A DNA stretch of 64,000 nucleotides from Clostridium moniliforme (lineage in GTDB: Bacteria; Bacillota; Clostridia; Clostridiales; Clostridiaceae): contig NZ_JAGGJZ010000002.1 in assembly GCF_017873235.1 (NCBI RefSeq), positions 434,001 to 498,000 of the forward strand, in the 5' to 3' direction. The notes under the pieces are model-generated. The model saw only the letters and a list, made by a program, of their open reading frames with translations, ran no database searches and was not told where the DNA came from. Positions 38,952 to 47,339 of the stretch are shown here, piece by piece. Numbering within the stretch: position 1 is the first letter of the stretch; each line of letters starts with the position of its first letter. A program made the translations under genes and the position numbers.

Positions 38952-39809
38952 TTATTTAAATATAGCAGTACACCATTCAGCTGATTGGAATTTTTGAGTC
39001 ATAGTAAAACCGTTAGATTCTATCATATCTTTTACAGAGTCAAAACTCCATTCAACTAAACCAGAAACTAAAAGATATCCATCGTTTGTTAAATGTTCTT
39101 TTATAAATTCCATAAACATTTCTGTTTCTTCTCCACCTATATTTATGTATATCCAATCAAATTTTCCATTAACTTCAACTTCAGAAGATAGAGCATCTCC
39201 AACTAAAACTTTAATTGTTTCAATTCCATTTAAAGAAGCATTAAGTAACACTTCATCTTCTACATCTCTAATATCTAAAGCAATAACCTCCTTAGCACCT
39301 TTTATAGCAGTGGCTAAAGATAAAATTCCAGAACCAGTTCCAATATCTAAAACTCTTTTATTTGAAAAGTCTTTTGAAAGTATTATAGATAATAAGTCTC
39401 TAGTTGTTTCATGAAGTCCTGTTCCAAAAGCACCTTGTGATATAAAGTTTATCTTTTTTTTATCACTAACTTCTTCATCAGGTGAAGCTAGAACCCATTC
39501 ATCATTAATATGTATAGCTGGCATTGAAAATTCTTCATATTCATAGTTTATTTCTTCTACTGAACCTTCTTTTTTACCAATAATATTTGAAACTTTTTCT
39601 TTAAAAGAATCAAAATTTATTATATCTTCATCATAAGCTACCTTTAATATTATTGGTTCATCTTCCTTTTCAATATATCCATAACCAAATTCATCAGTTG
39701 TAATTTCTAATGGATTTTCATAAAATACATTAAAAATATCTTCTATTTGTAATTTAGTAATTATGTCTTCTACTTCATTATATTTTACTTTGTATGATAA
39801 AATATGCAT
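38952..39809 (-). CDS. PrmA-like methyltransferase, diverged paralogue
   Basis: This 285-residue protein has the PrmA layout: an N-terminal alpha/beta domain, a linker (about 95-125), and a SAM-binding domain with QGAFGTGLHETT and VLDIGTGSGILSLATA. It differs at the catalytic-loop block, where the real PrmA in this window has VVANIIAEV and this one has WIYINIGGEETE. Database labels usually call such genes L11 methyltransferase. With a canonical prmA at 11835-12776, a different substrate is plausible. Confidence 0.82.
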   Translation of the reverse strand: MHILSYKVKYNEVEDIITKLQIEDIFNVFYENPLEITTDEFGYGYIEKEDEPIILKVAYDEDIINFDSFKEKVSNIIGKKEGSVEEINYEYEEFSMPAIHINDEWVLASPDEEVSDKKKINFISQGAFGTGLHETTRDLLSIILSKDFSNKRVLDIGTGSGILSLATAIKGAKEVIALDIRDVEDEVLLNASLNGIETIKVLVGDALSSEVEVNGKFDWIYINIGGEETEMFMEFIKEHLTNDGYLLVSGLVEWSFDSVKDMIESNGFTMTQKFQSAEWCTAIFK

Positions 39810-39920
39810 ATTTTCACCTCTTTATAATTGTCTACTTGATATAGTATTACAAAAGGCTTTTAATGTAAAGGTTAAAGAGTTATAATTTATAAATGTAAAA
39901 TAAATAAGAAGGAGAAAATA

Positions 39921-40784
39921 ATGGACAGATTTAAGCTTAAAATACTAATGGTTATTTTTATGCTACTTAACAACATAGCAGTTTTTTTTACTGGAGCACC
40001 ATTTTGGTTTAATTATGTTGGTAGAGTAGTTATGCCAATATTCTTTTATCTTTTAGTTGAGGGGTATTTTAAAACATCTTCAAAAAACAATTATTTAAAA
40101 AGATTATTAGTGGCAGCAGAAAGTATGTTTTTAGGAAATATTATTATTTCCATTGGAATGTTAAAGGGGATAAATGGAGAATCTTTATCTTATGGAGATT
40201 TTAAGCCTTTATCTTATTTAATTGTAATAGGTACTATAATATTATCAGTAGCACTTATAGTTATTACCATTAAACAAAAAATTATATCAGATAAGAAAGC
40301 AATTATATTTACGTTTTTAATGATAATAGGTAAATTACTTTTAAATTATGGATTTGATTCAAAGGTTTATATAATATCAAATAATATATTCCTTTCAATG
40401 GTTGCAGCATTTATTATGTTAAATGGAATGGTTCAATTTAGAACTAAAAACTTCAAAGTAGCCTTTGTTAAAGTTTTAGTTGCTGCTTCTATAGGAATCT
40501 TTACAGAATCTTTAATAATAGGGCCAGCACTTACATTTATATTTTATAAATGTTTTAATAATAGACGGGATATGTATCTTGCAATTGTTGTTTTTTCGGC
40601 ATTATTTCTTTCAGGTTTTAATGTTGAATCTTTATTAAATTATCCACAGTGGATGATGGTATTTTCAATACCTTTAATTATGATATATAATGGAAATAAA
40701 GGTAAAGATTTAAGATGGTTCTTTTACATATTTTATCCAGTACATATATGGCTACTTTTCTTATTAACTAATTTTATAAAATAA
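39921..40784 (+). CDS. TraX-family membrane protein
   Basis: This 287-residue polytopic protein has about eight hydrophobic helices. The N-terminal block (LKILMVIFMLLNNIAVFFTG, then RVVMPIFFYLLVEGYFKT) and the end WFFYIFYPVHIWLLFLL fit the TraX family. TraX of F plasmids acetylates pilin, and chromosomal homologues are likely O- or N-acyltransferases of envelope molecules. AGAAGGAG precedes the ATG. The gene stands alone, and there is no conjugation gene nearby. Confidence 0.85.
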   Translation: MDRFKLKILMVIFMLLNNIAVFFTGAPFWFNYVGRVVMPIFFYLLVEGYFKTSSKNNYLKRLLVAAESMFLGNIIISIGMLKGINGESLSYGDFKPLSYLIVIGTIILSVALIVITIKQKIISDKKAIIFTFLMIIGKLLLNYGFDSKVYIISNNIFLSMVAAFIMLNGMVQFRTKNFKVAFVKVLVAASIGIFTESLIIGPALTFIFYKCFNNRRDMYLAIVVFSALFLSGFNVESLLNYPQWMMVFSIPLIMIYNGNKGKDLRWFFYIFYPVHIWLLFLLTNFIK

Positions 40785-41127
40785 AAATTTATATCTATGT
40801 TTTAATTTATTGTTCATTTTAGATAGAACTGTAAGATCATTTTTTGAAATTATGAATGGTTATCTAAAATTAAACTTATTTAAAATTTAGCTTAATTAAA
40901 AGCCCAGTACAAAATGTAGCTTTTTGTACTGGGCTTTAATGATAAATCATTAGATAGTTATAGAAATTCTAACTTTTAGAGAGGTATTGTTATATTAGAA
41001 TTATACGCTTATAAATAAAAAAATATTCTTTAATTATAAATTGATAAGAAATATTTATTATAATAGAAATAAAGTTTAAAAGATTTTATAATAAAATAAG
41101 AGATATATAATAGAAGGGAAGAGTAAT
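40785..41127. other. Noncoding gap with two stem-loops
   Basis: This 343-bp gap holds a 10-bp inverted repeat ATTTTAGATA/TATCTAAAAT (40816-40825 with 40861-40870) and a strong 16-bp stem with arms around AGCCCAGTAC (40899-40914 with 40922-40937, 7-nt loop). The second is the likely terminator of the TraX-like gene. The rest is A/T-rich and shows no ORF or known RNA. Confidence 0.7.
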
Positions 41128-42084
41128 ATGAAAAAAATTGTAGTTTTAGATGGAAAAACTTTAGGAAATGTAGATTATAATTTACTAAAGGAATTTGGAG
41201 AATTAAAATTATATGATACTACTAATAAGGAAGAAGTTGTAGAAAGAATAAAGGATGCTAATATAATTCTTACTAATAAAGTTATATTAAATGAAGATAA
41301 CTTAAAAAATGCAAAAAATTTAGAGCTTATATGTGAAATGGCTACAGGATTTAATAATATTGATGTTGAATATGCAAAAGAAAGAGGAATAGCAGTTACT
41401 AATGTTGCTGGATATTCAACTAATACAGTTGTACAACATACATTTGCCACAGCATTAAATTTGTATGATAAAATAAGTTATTACGATAATTATGTTAAAT
41501 CAGGAGAATATTCAAAGGCAGATATTTTTACAAGTTTAGATAAGCCTTTCTATGATTTAATGGGAAAAACTTGGGGAATAATTGGATTAGGTGCTATAGG
41601 TAGGGGCGTTGCAAATGTATGTAAGGCTTTTGGAGTTAATGTAATTTATTATTCAACTTCAGGAAAAAATAATAATAGTGAGTATAAAAGAGTTAATTTA
41701 GAAGAACTTTTAAAAGAATCAGATATAATTTCAATTCATGCTCCTTTAAATGATAACACTAAAAATTTAATAAATTACGAAAATTTATGTAAGATGAAAG
41801 AAAATGCAATTGTAATAAATATGGGAAGAGGACCAATTGTCGTAGATGAGGATTTAGCTAGAGCAATAGATGAAGAAAAGATTTTAGGTGCAGCCATTGA
41901 TGTATTTTCAGTTGAGCCAATAAAAGAAGATAATCCTCTTTTATCAGTAAAAAATAAAGATAGATTAATTTTAACACCACATATAGCATGGGCTAGTGTT
42001 GAGGCTAGAAATAGATTATTTACTGATTTATTAGAAAATATAAGAGCTTTTAATAGAGGAGAAAGAAGAAATAGAATAGAATAA
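41128..42084 (+). CDS. D-isomer-specific 2-hydroxyacid dehydrogenase
   Basis: This 318-residue NAD(P)-dependent oxidoreductase has the dinucleotide motif GLGAIG (153-158) and catalytic residues R234 (MGRGPIV), E263 (VEP) and H285 (TPHIAWAS). The substrate cannot be read from the sequence. Hydroxypyruvate/glyoxylate reductase or D-lactate dehydrogenase are options. GAAGGGAAG precedes the ATG. It is monocistronic. Confidence 0.92.
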   Translation: MKKIVVLDGKTLGNVDYNLLKEFGELKLYDTTNKEEVVERIKDANIILTNKVILNEDNLKNAKNLELICEMATGFNNIDVEYAKERGIAVTNVAGYSTNTVVQHTFATALNLYDKISYYDNYVKSGEYSKADIFTSLDKPFYDLMGKTWGIIGLGAIGRGVANVCKAFGVNVIYYSTSGKNNNSEYKRVNLEELLKESDIISIHAPLNDNTKNLINYENLCKMKENAIVINMGRGPIVVDEDLARAIDEEKILGAAIDVFSVEPIKEDNPLLSVKNKDRLILTPHIAWASVEARNRLFTDLLENIRAFNRGERRNRIE

Positions 42085-42116
42085 AAATTTATTAAAATGT
42101 AATATTTTAAGTTTTA

Positions 42117-42180
42117 ATAAAGGGCAAAATAATAAACTGTATAGGTAAGTATAATTTAGTTTTATTATTTTGCCTTTTAT
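42117..42180. terminator. Terminator between the dehydrogenase and germinant-receptor operons
   Basis: AAAGGGCAAAATAATAAACT (42119-42138) pairs with 42158-42178 with one bulge. The left arm is almost identical to the terminator at 48712-48802. It serves convergent genes. Confidence 0.75.
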
Positions 42181-42252
42181 TTATAATTAGTTTTTAAAAT
42201 TACACTTTAAATAATAAATTAATTTACTTATTTAAGTATTTAAAAAATATAT

Positions 42253-43389
42253 TTAGTATAAAGATAAATTACCTATTCCAAATTTATTTATATTAAAATC
42301 TACATTAACATTTATTGAAGATTTTAATACCTCCTCATCCCAATTGGTAATTTTATGTCTTCCGTATTTAGTGGCAGCTATGTATCCTAAATTTAATAAA
42401 TCCATTTTATAATTGGATTTCATTGTATATATGAATCCAGAAAGGATTTTTTTTAAATAATTACTTATTCTTTTTTCAAGCTGTTTTTGTTCATATGGAG
42501 AAATTATTAATCTGTTTGAACTATTATTATTAAGTATTTGACCATTAATTTTTAAATTTATATCGAAATTAAAGGTGTTATCATTATTTTTAGTGCATTC
42601 AACTTTTCTTTTACATATTGTATTAAAAGATATATATGAATTATCATCTTCTAAAAAGGTAGTTATTCCAGTACTAAAGTTATTTCTTAACATATTAAGA
42701 TTTCTAAATTGTTCTTGAGGAATAGAAGCAACGAACTTTCCTTTATCAAATACTGACATAGAAGTTAAGTATAATTTATTATTTATTATATCTATATTAG
42801 GAGTTATAAATTTAAGTCCTTCTGTACTATTTTGAATATATGCATTATATAATTGTTGTAAATTAGAAAAATGAGAGTAGGATTGTAAAGAGTTAACTAG
42901 GCCTTCAATATAATCTGGGGCTGTAGAATATCCTGGAACTTTCATTTCTAAAACATCTTTAGGGTCATTTGATGTTGTAATAACTATTGCTGAACCATTT
43001 GTTTGGGTATTATTTAATAAACCATCTAAAGAAGGATTTATTCCATCTTTTGATATCTTTTTTGAAAAAAGATATATTTTTTCAGAACCAAGAGAGAATT
43101 TTCTACCAGAATGAAATTGTCTATCTATTCTAGCTTCAGTTGAGGTTACTCCCTTTGATTCTAATATATGACTAGTTATTTCATTTGTATTAGTAAAATC
43201 ATATACCAACACAGGTATTGAAAAAATTTTTTTATCCATAGAAGTTTCTATATCAAAACCTATGCCTGCAACAAAATCAATATCTTCAATGTTAGAAAAA
43301 TGAAAATGTTTATATAAATTTGATATTCCAGCGAAACATAAAATTATAATTGATAATATAATATATCTACGAAGGGTTTTCCAGGTCAT
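42253..43389 (-). CDS. Ger(x)C-family germination protein without lipobox
   Basis: This 378-residue C subunit of a spore germinant receptor would lie outside the spore inner membrane. The conserved opening DIDFVAGIGFDIE (about 36-48) and the C-terminal domain (about 200-370) fit the Ger(x)C family. The family is normally a lipoprotein cut before a cysteine near position 18-22, but here C18 is preceded by IIL and no [AGS]-C lipobox exists. The start therefore looks like an uncleaved helix (10-24). It overlaps the B-subunit gene by 23 nt and is last in the operon. Confidence 0.88.
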   Translation of the reverse strand: MTWKTLRRYIILSIIILCFAGISNLYKHFHFSNIEDIDFVAGIGFDIETSMDKKIFSIPVLVYDFTNTNEITSHILESKGVTSTEARIDRQFHSGRKFSLGSEKIYLFSKKISKDGINPSLDGLLNNTQTNGSAIVITTSNDPKDVLEMKVPGYSTAPDYIEGLVNSLQSYSHFSNLQQLYNAYIQNSTEGLKFITPNIDIINNKLYLTSMSVFDKGKFVASIPQEQFRNLNMLRNNFSTGITTFLEDDNSYISFNTICKRKVECTKNNDNTFNFDINLKINGQILNNNSSNRLIISPYEQKQLEKRISNYLKKILSGFIYTMKSNYKMDLLNLGYIAATKYGRHKITNWDEEVLKSSINVNVDFNINKFGIGNLSLY

Positions 43390-44458
43390 TTTTTCTCCTC
43401 CTTATTACAGATATAAATAAAAGAAATATATTAAATAATAGTAAAATCATCATTGGAATGAAAATATAATTAACAAAGTAAATTAAAGCTATTACATTAC
43501 TAATTAATTTTGATGCAAAATAAAAAAGTGGTATAAGAACTATTAACCAAAGTTTTTTATATTTAGTATTTTTGTTAGGTGGTAACATATTGATTAAATT
43601 TGTAATTGATAATGCAGAATTTTTTAAAGAGTGAATTGACCAACAAAACATAAATACTAATATAAAGCTATTAATAAGTGGAACTTTAATTGAAGCCATT
43701 ATATCAAGCATTGGAAAATAAAATAAATTTAAAGTATCAGGACCAAAATGAAAAATTGCTACAAATACTAACCAAGTAACTATTAATATTAATATAGAAG
43801 TTGTAGTTATGGCTATTTTTTTGTAATCTGTTTTATTTTTTAAATAAGGTAAATATAACAACATTATTTCAAAACCTGCATACACATATATACCATGATA
43901 TATTGCTCTAAATAGTTCATTAGATTTTATGGATAGTATTGGCATTATATTTAGTTTATTTCCCTTTAGTAAAGAAAAACCTAGTAAAATACATATTGCA
44001 ACAATAATATATAAAGTAAATTGACCTAATTTTAATTGAGCTTTAAATCTAAAAAATGTAGCTATAGCTGCTGATATTATTATAATTATCAGTGTTTCAT
44101 ATGTTGTATAATACCAAAGTATTGTATTTACAAGTATCATAGAAAAACCTGCAAAGTGAGTAGTGCTATATGAAAAAATATATATGATAAAAAAAATATT
44201 AAAAATATTTCCTAAAATTTTTCCGAGAAGTTCTCTATTTATTTCAAAAATATTTTTATCAGGATAGGTTTTAAAAACAAATCCATACATAGCAAAAAAT
44301 AAAATTGGATATATACCAGATAATGCTGTAGTTATCCATGCATCTTGTGCTGCATAAGTATTTATAACAGCTGGAAATTTAAGTTCAGTTATAATTATAG
44401 AATATCCTACAAGCATACATATAAATTCACTGGTTGATATTTGAATATTTTTTTTCAT
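43367..44458 (-). CDS. GerB-family spore germinant receptor permease-like subunit
   Basis: This 363-residue protein has about ten membrane helices and belongs to the amino acid/polyamine/organocation (APC) superfamily branch of spore receptors. It is thought to bind the germinant. The ATG at 44458 is chosen with GTGGAG 11 nt upstream; a GTG at 44470 overlaps that site. It overlaps the gerA-like gene by 32 nt and the gerC-like gene by 23 nt, so the three are translationally coupled. Confidence 0.91.
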   Translation of the reverse strand: MKKNIQISTSEFICMLVGYSIIITELKFPAVINTYAAQDAWITTALSGIYPILFFAMYGFVFKTYPDKNIFEINRELLGKILGNIFNIFFIIYIFSYSTTHFAGFSMILVNTILWYYTTYETLIIIIISAAIATFFRFKAQLKLGQFTLYIIVAICILLGFSLLKGNKLNIMPILSIKSNELFRAIYHGIYVYAGFEIMLLYLPYLKNKTDYKKIAITTTSILILIVTWLVFVAIFHFGPDTLNLFYFPMLDIMASIKVPLINSFILVFMFCWSIHSLKNSALSITNLINMLPPNKNTKYKKLWLIVLIPLFYFASKLISNVIALIYFVNYIFIPMMILLLFNIFLLFISVIRRRKNDLENPS

Positions 44459-45932
44459 TGTATTTTTCACTCCACTTTTTTATATGATTAGTACCTAGTC
44501 TAATTTTATCTTTTGTTTTAGATATAATAGGTCTTTTTATAAGACTTGAAAGTTTACTTCTAGCAAAGGTATCTTTCATGTCATCAGAATAAAAAGATAC
44601 ATAATCAACTCCATATATATTTAAATTAAAAAGGTATAATAATAAAAAGAAGGAGCCTATGACAAAGCCTAATATTCCAAAGGAGTTTGATAATATTAGA
44701 AATGGGAATTTCATAAGTCTTATAGAAAGTGCCATTTGATAATTTGGTATTAGAAATGTACAAACAACACTTATTCCAACTATAAATAATGCAGATGGAG
44801 ATACAATTTTAGATTGAATAGCTGCATCACCAATTATAATTCCGCTAACTATACTTAAAGTTTGACCTACTTTTGTTGGAAGACGAAGACCACCTTCTCT
44901 TAAAAATTCTATAACTAAGTCCATAGTGAATATTTCTAAAAAAGGAGACAAAGGAATTCCTTGTCTTGAATTAGCTATTGGTTGAACATATTTGTCAATT
45001 AATAGTTCTGGATTAAATTTGATTAAAATAACATACAATGAAGGAAGAGTTATAACTATTAAAACTGCAATAAATCTAAGTAATCTAGAAAATGATGCAA
45101 CTATAGTTCTTTGATTGTAATCATCAAGACTATGAAAAAATTCAATTAATAAAGCTGGAAGACATAGGGCATAAGGGCTGCCTTCCATAAGAACTACTAC
45201 TTTTCCTTCACTTAATTTATCTACTGCATTTTCTGCTGAGTCTGTTATGTAACTTTGAGGAACCATTGAGTAACTAAACTCTTCAATATACTGCTGAAGA
45301 GCTCCAAGAGATTGAATATTATCTATATCTAATAATGCTATATCTTTTATTACATTTTTAACTACAGTTTCATTTGCAACATCTTTAAGATATAAAATAT
45401 TTATATTTGTTTTGCTTCTTCTTCCTAAATTCATACTTTTTATTATTAAATTTTTATCTTTTATTCTTCGTTTAAACATTGAAATATTAGTTTCTAATGA
45501 TTCATTAAGATCTTCCTTAGATGAAGCTATAGTAGAAGTTATAGTTGGAGTAGAAATACTCCTATATTGAATTGAAATTGTATCAATTATTATAGCTTTT
45601 CTTAATCCGTAAAAAGTTAATATAGTTTTACCAGAACGCAACGCGTTAACTATTTCTGAAAAAGAATCTTCTATCAAACAATTACTTACTGGCAAAGCAA
45701 CTTTTGTTAAAAAATCACATTTATCAATATTATCAGGAAATAAAATATTAAAGTTATACATAAGGGGAGTTAAAATATCCCTATTTATTATTTCCTTATT
45801 TACCATTGTATCTGAATACATAATTACTATAGGTGTAGATTTATTTTTATCTATTAATAAGTCTTTAATTATAATAGTGGATTCTGTAGAGGTTGCACTT
45901 TTTATAAGTTCACTAACAAATTTATCATCCAT
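44427..45932 (-). CDS. GerA-family spore germinant receptor subunit
   Basis: This 501-residue A subunit has a soluble N-terminal half (about 1-270), about five membrane helices (about 280-450) and a cytoplasmic tail. Blocks such as GRRSKTNINILYL, VVLMEGSPYALCLPALL and LPTKVGQTLSIVSGI are typical of GerA. The ATG at 45932 has AGGAG 8 nt upstream; an ATG 45 bp further upstream has none. The A-B-C order in one operon differs from the gerKB/gerKA-gerKC split described for C. perfringens. The germinant is unknown. Confidence 0.92.
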   Translation of the reverse strand: MDDKFVSELIKSATSTESTIIIKDLLIDKNKSTPIVIMYSDTMVNKEIINRDILTPLMYNFNILFPDNIDKCDFLTKVALPVSNCLIEDSFSEIVNALRSGKTILTFYGLRKAIIIDTISIQYRSISTPTITSTIASSKEDLNESLETNISMFKRRIKDKNLIIKSMNLGRRSKTNINILYLKDVANETVVKNVIKDIALLDIDNIQSLGALQQYIEEFSYSMVPQSYITDSAENAVDKLSEGKVVVLMEGSPYALCLPALLIEFFHSLDDYNQRTIVASFSRLLRFIAVLIVITLPSLYVILIKFNPELLIDKYVQPIANSRQGIPLSPFLEIFTMDLVIEFLREGGLRLPTKVGQTLSIVSGIIIGDAAIQSKIVSPSALFIVGISVVCTFLIPNYQMALSIRLMKFPFLILSNSFGILGFVIGSFFLLLYLFNLNIYGVDYVSFYSDDMKDTFARSKLSSLIKRPIISKTKDKIRLGTNHIKKWSEKYNEKKYSNINQ

Positions 45933-46006
45933 AATATTTTCTCCTAGTATTATTTTTAATAAATATATTTTTCTCATAAATTACTAGATTTATTCTAATA
46001 ATTAAT

Positions 46007-46047
46007 AAAGCTATAAGTTAGAATTTTAAATTTCTAAACTTATAGCT
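46007..46047 (-). terminator. Stem-loop between the HAD phosphatase and the germinant-receptor operon
   Basis: An inverted repeat with arms AAGCTATAAGTT.AGAA and TTCTAAACTTATAGCTT, read on the minus strand, is the probable terminator of the HAD gene. A second, weaker hairpin (GGCTATCT/AGATAACC) lies at 46075-46110. Confidence 0.6.
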
Positions 46048-46125
46048 TAAATGTGTATTAATATATTAAATTAAGGCTATCTAAAATCAACACGAAAATA
46101 AAAGATAACCTAAATTAAAAATTTT

Positions 46126-46908
46126 TTAAAGTATACTTTTTATTACTTGAAGAACTCCATTTTCCTTATTACTTTTTGCTATGAAATTTCCATAGGCTTT
46201 TACTTCATCTAGGGCGTCCTCCATAACATAGCTGTAATAAGCTTGCTTTAGCATATCAACATCATTGAAGTAATCTCCAAAGACCATAGTTTCTTCTTTA
46301 GAAATAGAATGCAATTTTTGTATTTTTGCAATAGCTGATCCTTTAGAAACATTTTTATTAGTTATATCAGTCCAAAATCTTCCTGCTACTGAAACTTTAC
46401 AATATTTTTTTAAATCTTTTTCTATAATAGGATATGAATTAGTTAATGCATTATCCATATCACAAATAGAAATTTTAAATATGTCATCATCTATGTCATC
46501 ATAAGATTCTATTATTGTTTTTTCTAAATAATATTTATTAATTTCTTCTAAAGTATTTTTATTACAGTTTAAATGATAGAAGCTTTTAACTCCACAAAAA
46601 ACAACTGTTATATTTTTGACTTTATTGCAAGAATTAATAATTTTTTTTATTATATTTTTAGGAATAATCTCTAAGGCTGTTACCTTACCATTTTCAACAA
46701 CCATAGCTCCATTATCTGAAATATATGATAATTCATCAGAAATTGGTTTAAAATCTCTATATAAAGTTTTATAAGGACGACCACTAGCAACAATAAATTC
46801 TATATTTTTTTCTTTTAATTTTTTAAATATATCAAAAAATTCTTTAGGCACTTCTCCACTAGGCGTTAATAAAGTACCATCCATATCTGAAGCGATTAAT
46901 TTTATCAA
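46126..46908 (-). CDS. Cof-type HAD-IIB sugar-phosphate phosphatase
   Basis: This 260-residue hydrolase has HAD motif I (IASDMDGTLL, nucleophile Asp), motif II (VASGRP), a cap domain of Cof type IIB, and motif IV (FGDYFNDVDML). It probably dephosphorylates sugar phosphates or a cofactor phosphate. A TTG start at 46908 is 5 nt after AAAGGGTG. An upstream ATG at 46944 would place that site inside the gene. Confidence 0.9.
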   Translation of the reverse strand: MIKLIASDMDGTLLTPSGEVPKEFFDIFKKLKEKNIEFIVASGRPYKTLYRDFKPISDELSYISDNGAMVVENGKVTALEIIPKNIIKKIINSCNKVKNITVVFCGVKSFYHLNCNKNTLEEINKYYLEKTIIESYDDIDDDIFKISICDMDNALTNSYPIIEKDLKKYCKVSVAGRFWTDITNKNVSKGSAIAKIQKLHSISKEETMVFGDYFNDVDMLKQAYYSYVMEDALDEVKAYGNFIAKSNKENGVLQVIKSIL

Positions 46909-47025
46909 AATATCACCCTTTCTCTTAATGTTTTTAACAAACATTATAATATCACAAATAGTATGTTATTAACAATAATGATAATTATATAACAATGATA
47001 ATGAGAACAATAAATTAATATAAGC

Positions 47026-47055
47026 TTGATTTATAATAAGATTGTATTATATAAT
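47026..47055 (+). promoter_or_regulatory. Probable promoter of the glycine riboswitch transcript
   Basis: TTGATT (47026-47031), an 18-bp spacer and TATAAT (47050-47055). A second TATAAT at 47068-47073 is an alternative -10. Confidence 0.5.
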
Positions 47056-47084
47056 AAATCATAAAAATATAATATGTGTTCGGA

Positions 47085-47272
47085 TGAAGATAGTGGGAGA
47101 GTGATTAGCTTATTTGTTAGTCCACCGAAGAGGGAAAATCTTTCAGGTTATAGGACCGCTATTGGACGAGCCTCTGGAGAGATTCAAAATTTTTATTTTG
47201 AACACCGAAGGAGCAAGGTATATAAATTTTTATATGCTGAAACTCTCAGGTAAAAGGACAGGGGATTTTTTG
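47085..47272 (+). ncRNA. Tandem glycine riboswitch
   Basis: Two aptamers lie in series. The first runs from GGGAGAGTGATT to AGGACCGCTATT with the core CACCGAAGAGG and TTTCAGGTTATAGGAC. The second runs from CTCTGGAGAGATTC to AGGACAGGGG with CACCGAAGGAGC and CTCTCAGGTAAAAGGACAG. These are the conserved bases of the gcvT-type glycine riboswitch, and the short linker between them is the usual tandem form. It lies before an AGCS symporter gene, a known partner of this switch. The ends are approximate. Confidence 0.93.
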
Positions 47273-47302
47273 AAGTTAAATATATTTTTTAGCTTTATTT
47301 AA

Positions 47303-47332
47303 TCTCCTCCATAATTTTAAAATTTAGGAGGA
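47303..47332 (+). promoter_or_regulatory. RBS-sequestering hairpin of the riboswitch
   Basis: TCCTCC (47305-47310) is exactly complementary to the Shine-Dalgarno GGAGGA (47327-47332), with an internal AATTTTAAAATT palindrome. No U-run follows, so control is probably translational rather than by termination. Confidence 0.65.
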
Positions 47333-47339
47333 ATTTTTT

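Noticed and set aside
39921..40784. TraX-like gene as a sign of a conjugative element
   Set aside because: There are no other transfer, integrase or replication genes nearby, and chromosomal TraX-like acyltransferases are common in Firmicutes.
47114..47302. Plus-strand open frame of 62 codons
   Set aside because: It covers the tandem glycine riboswitch and has no ribosome binding site.
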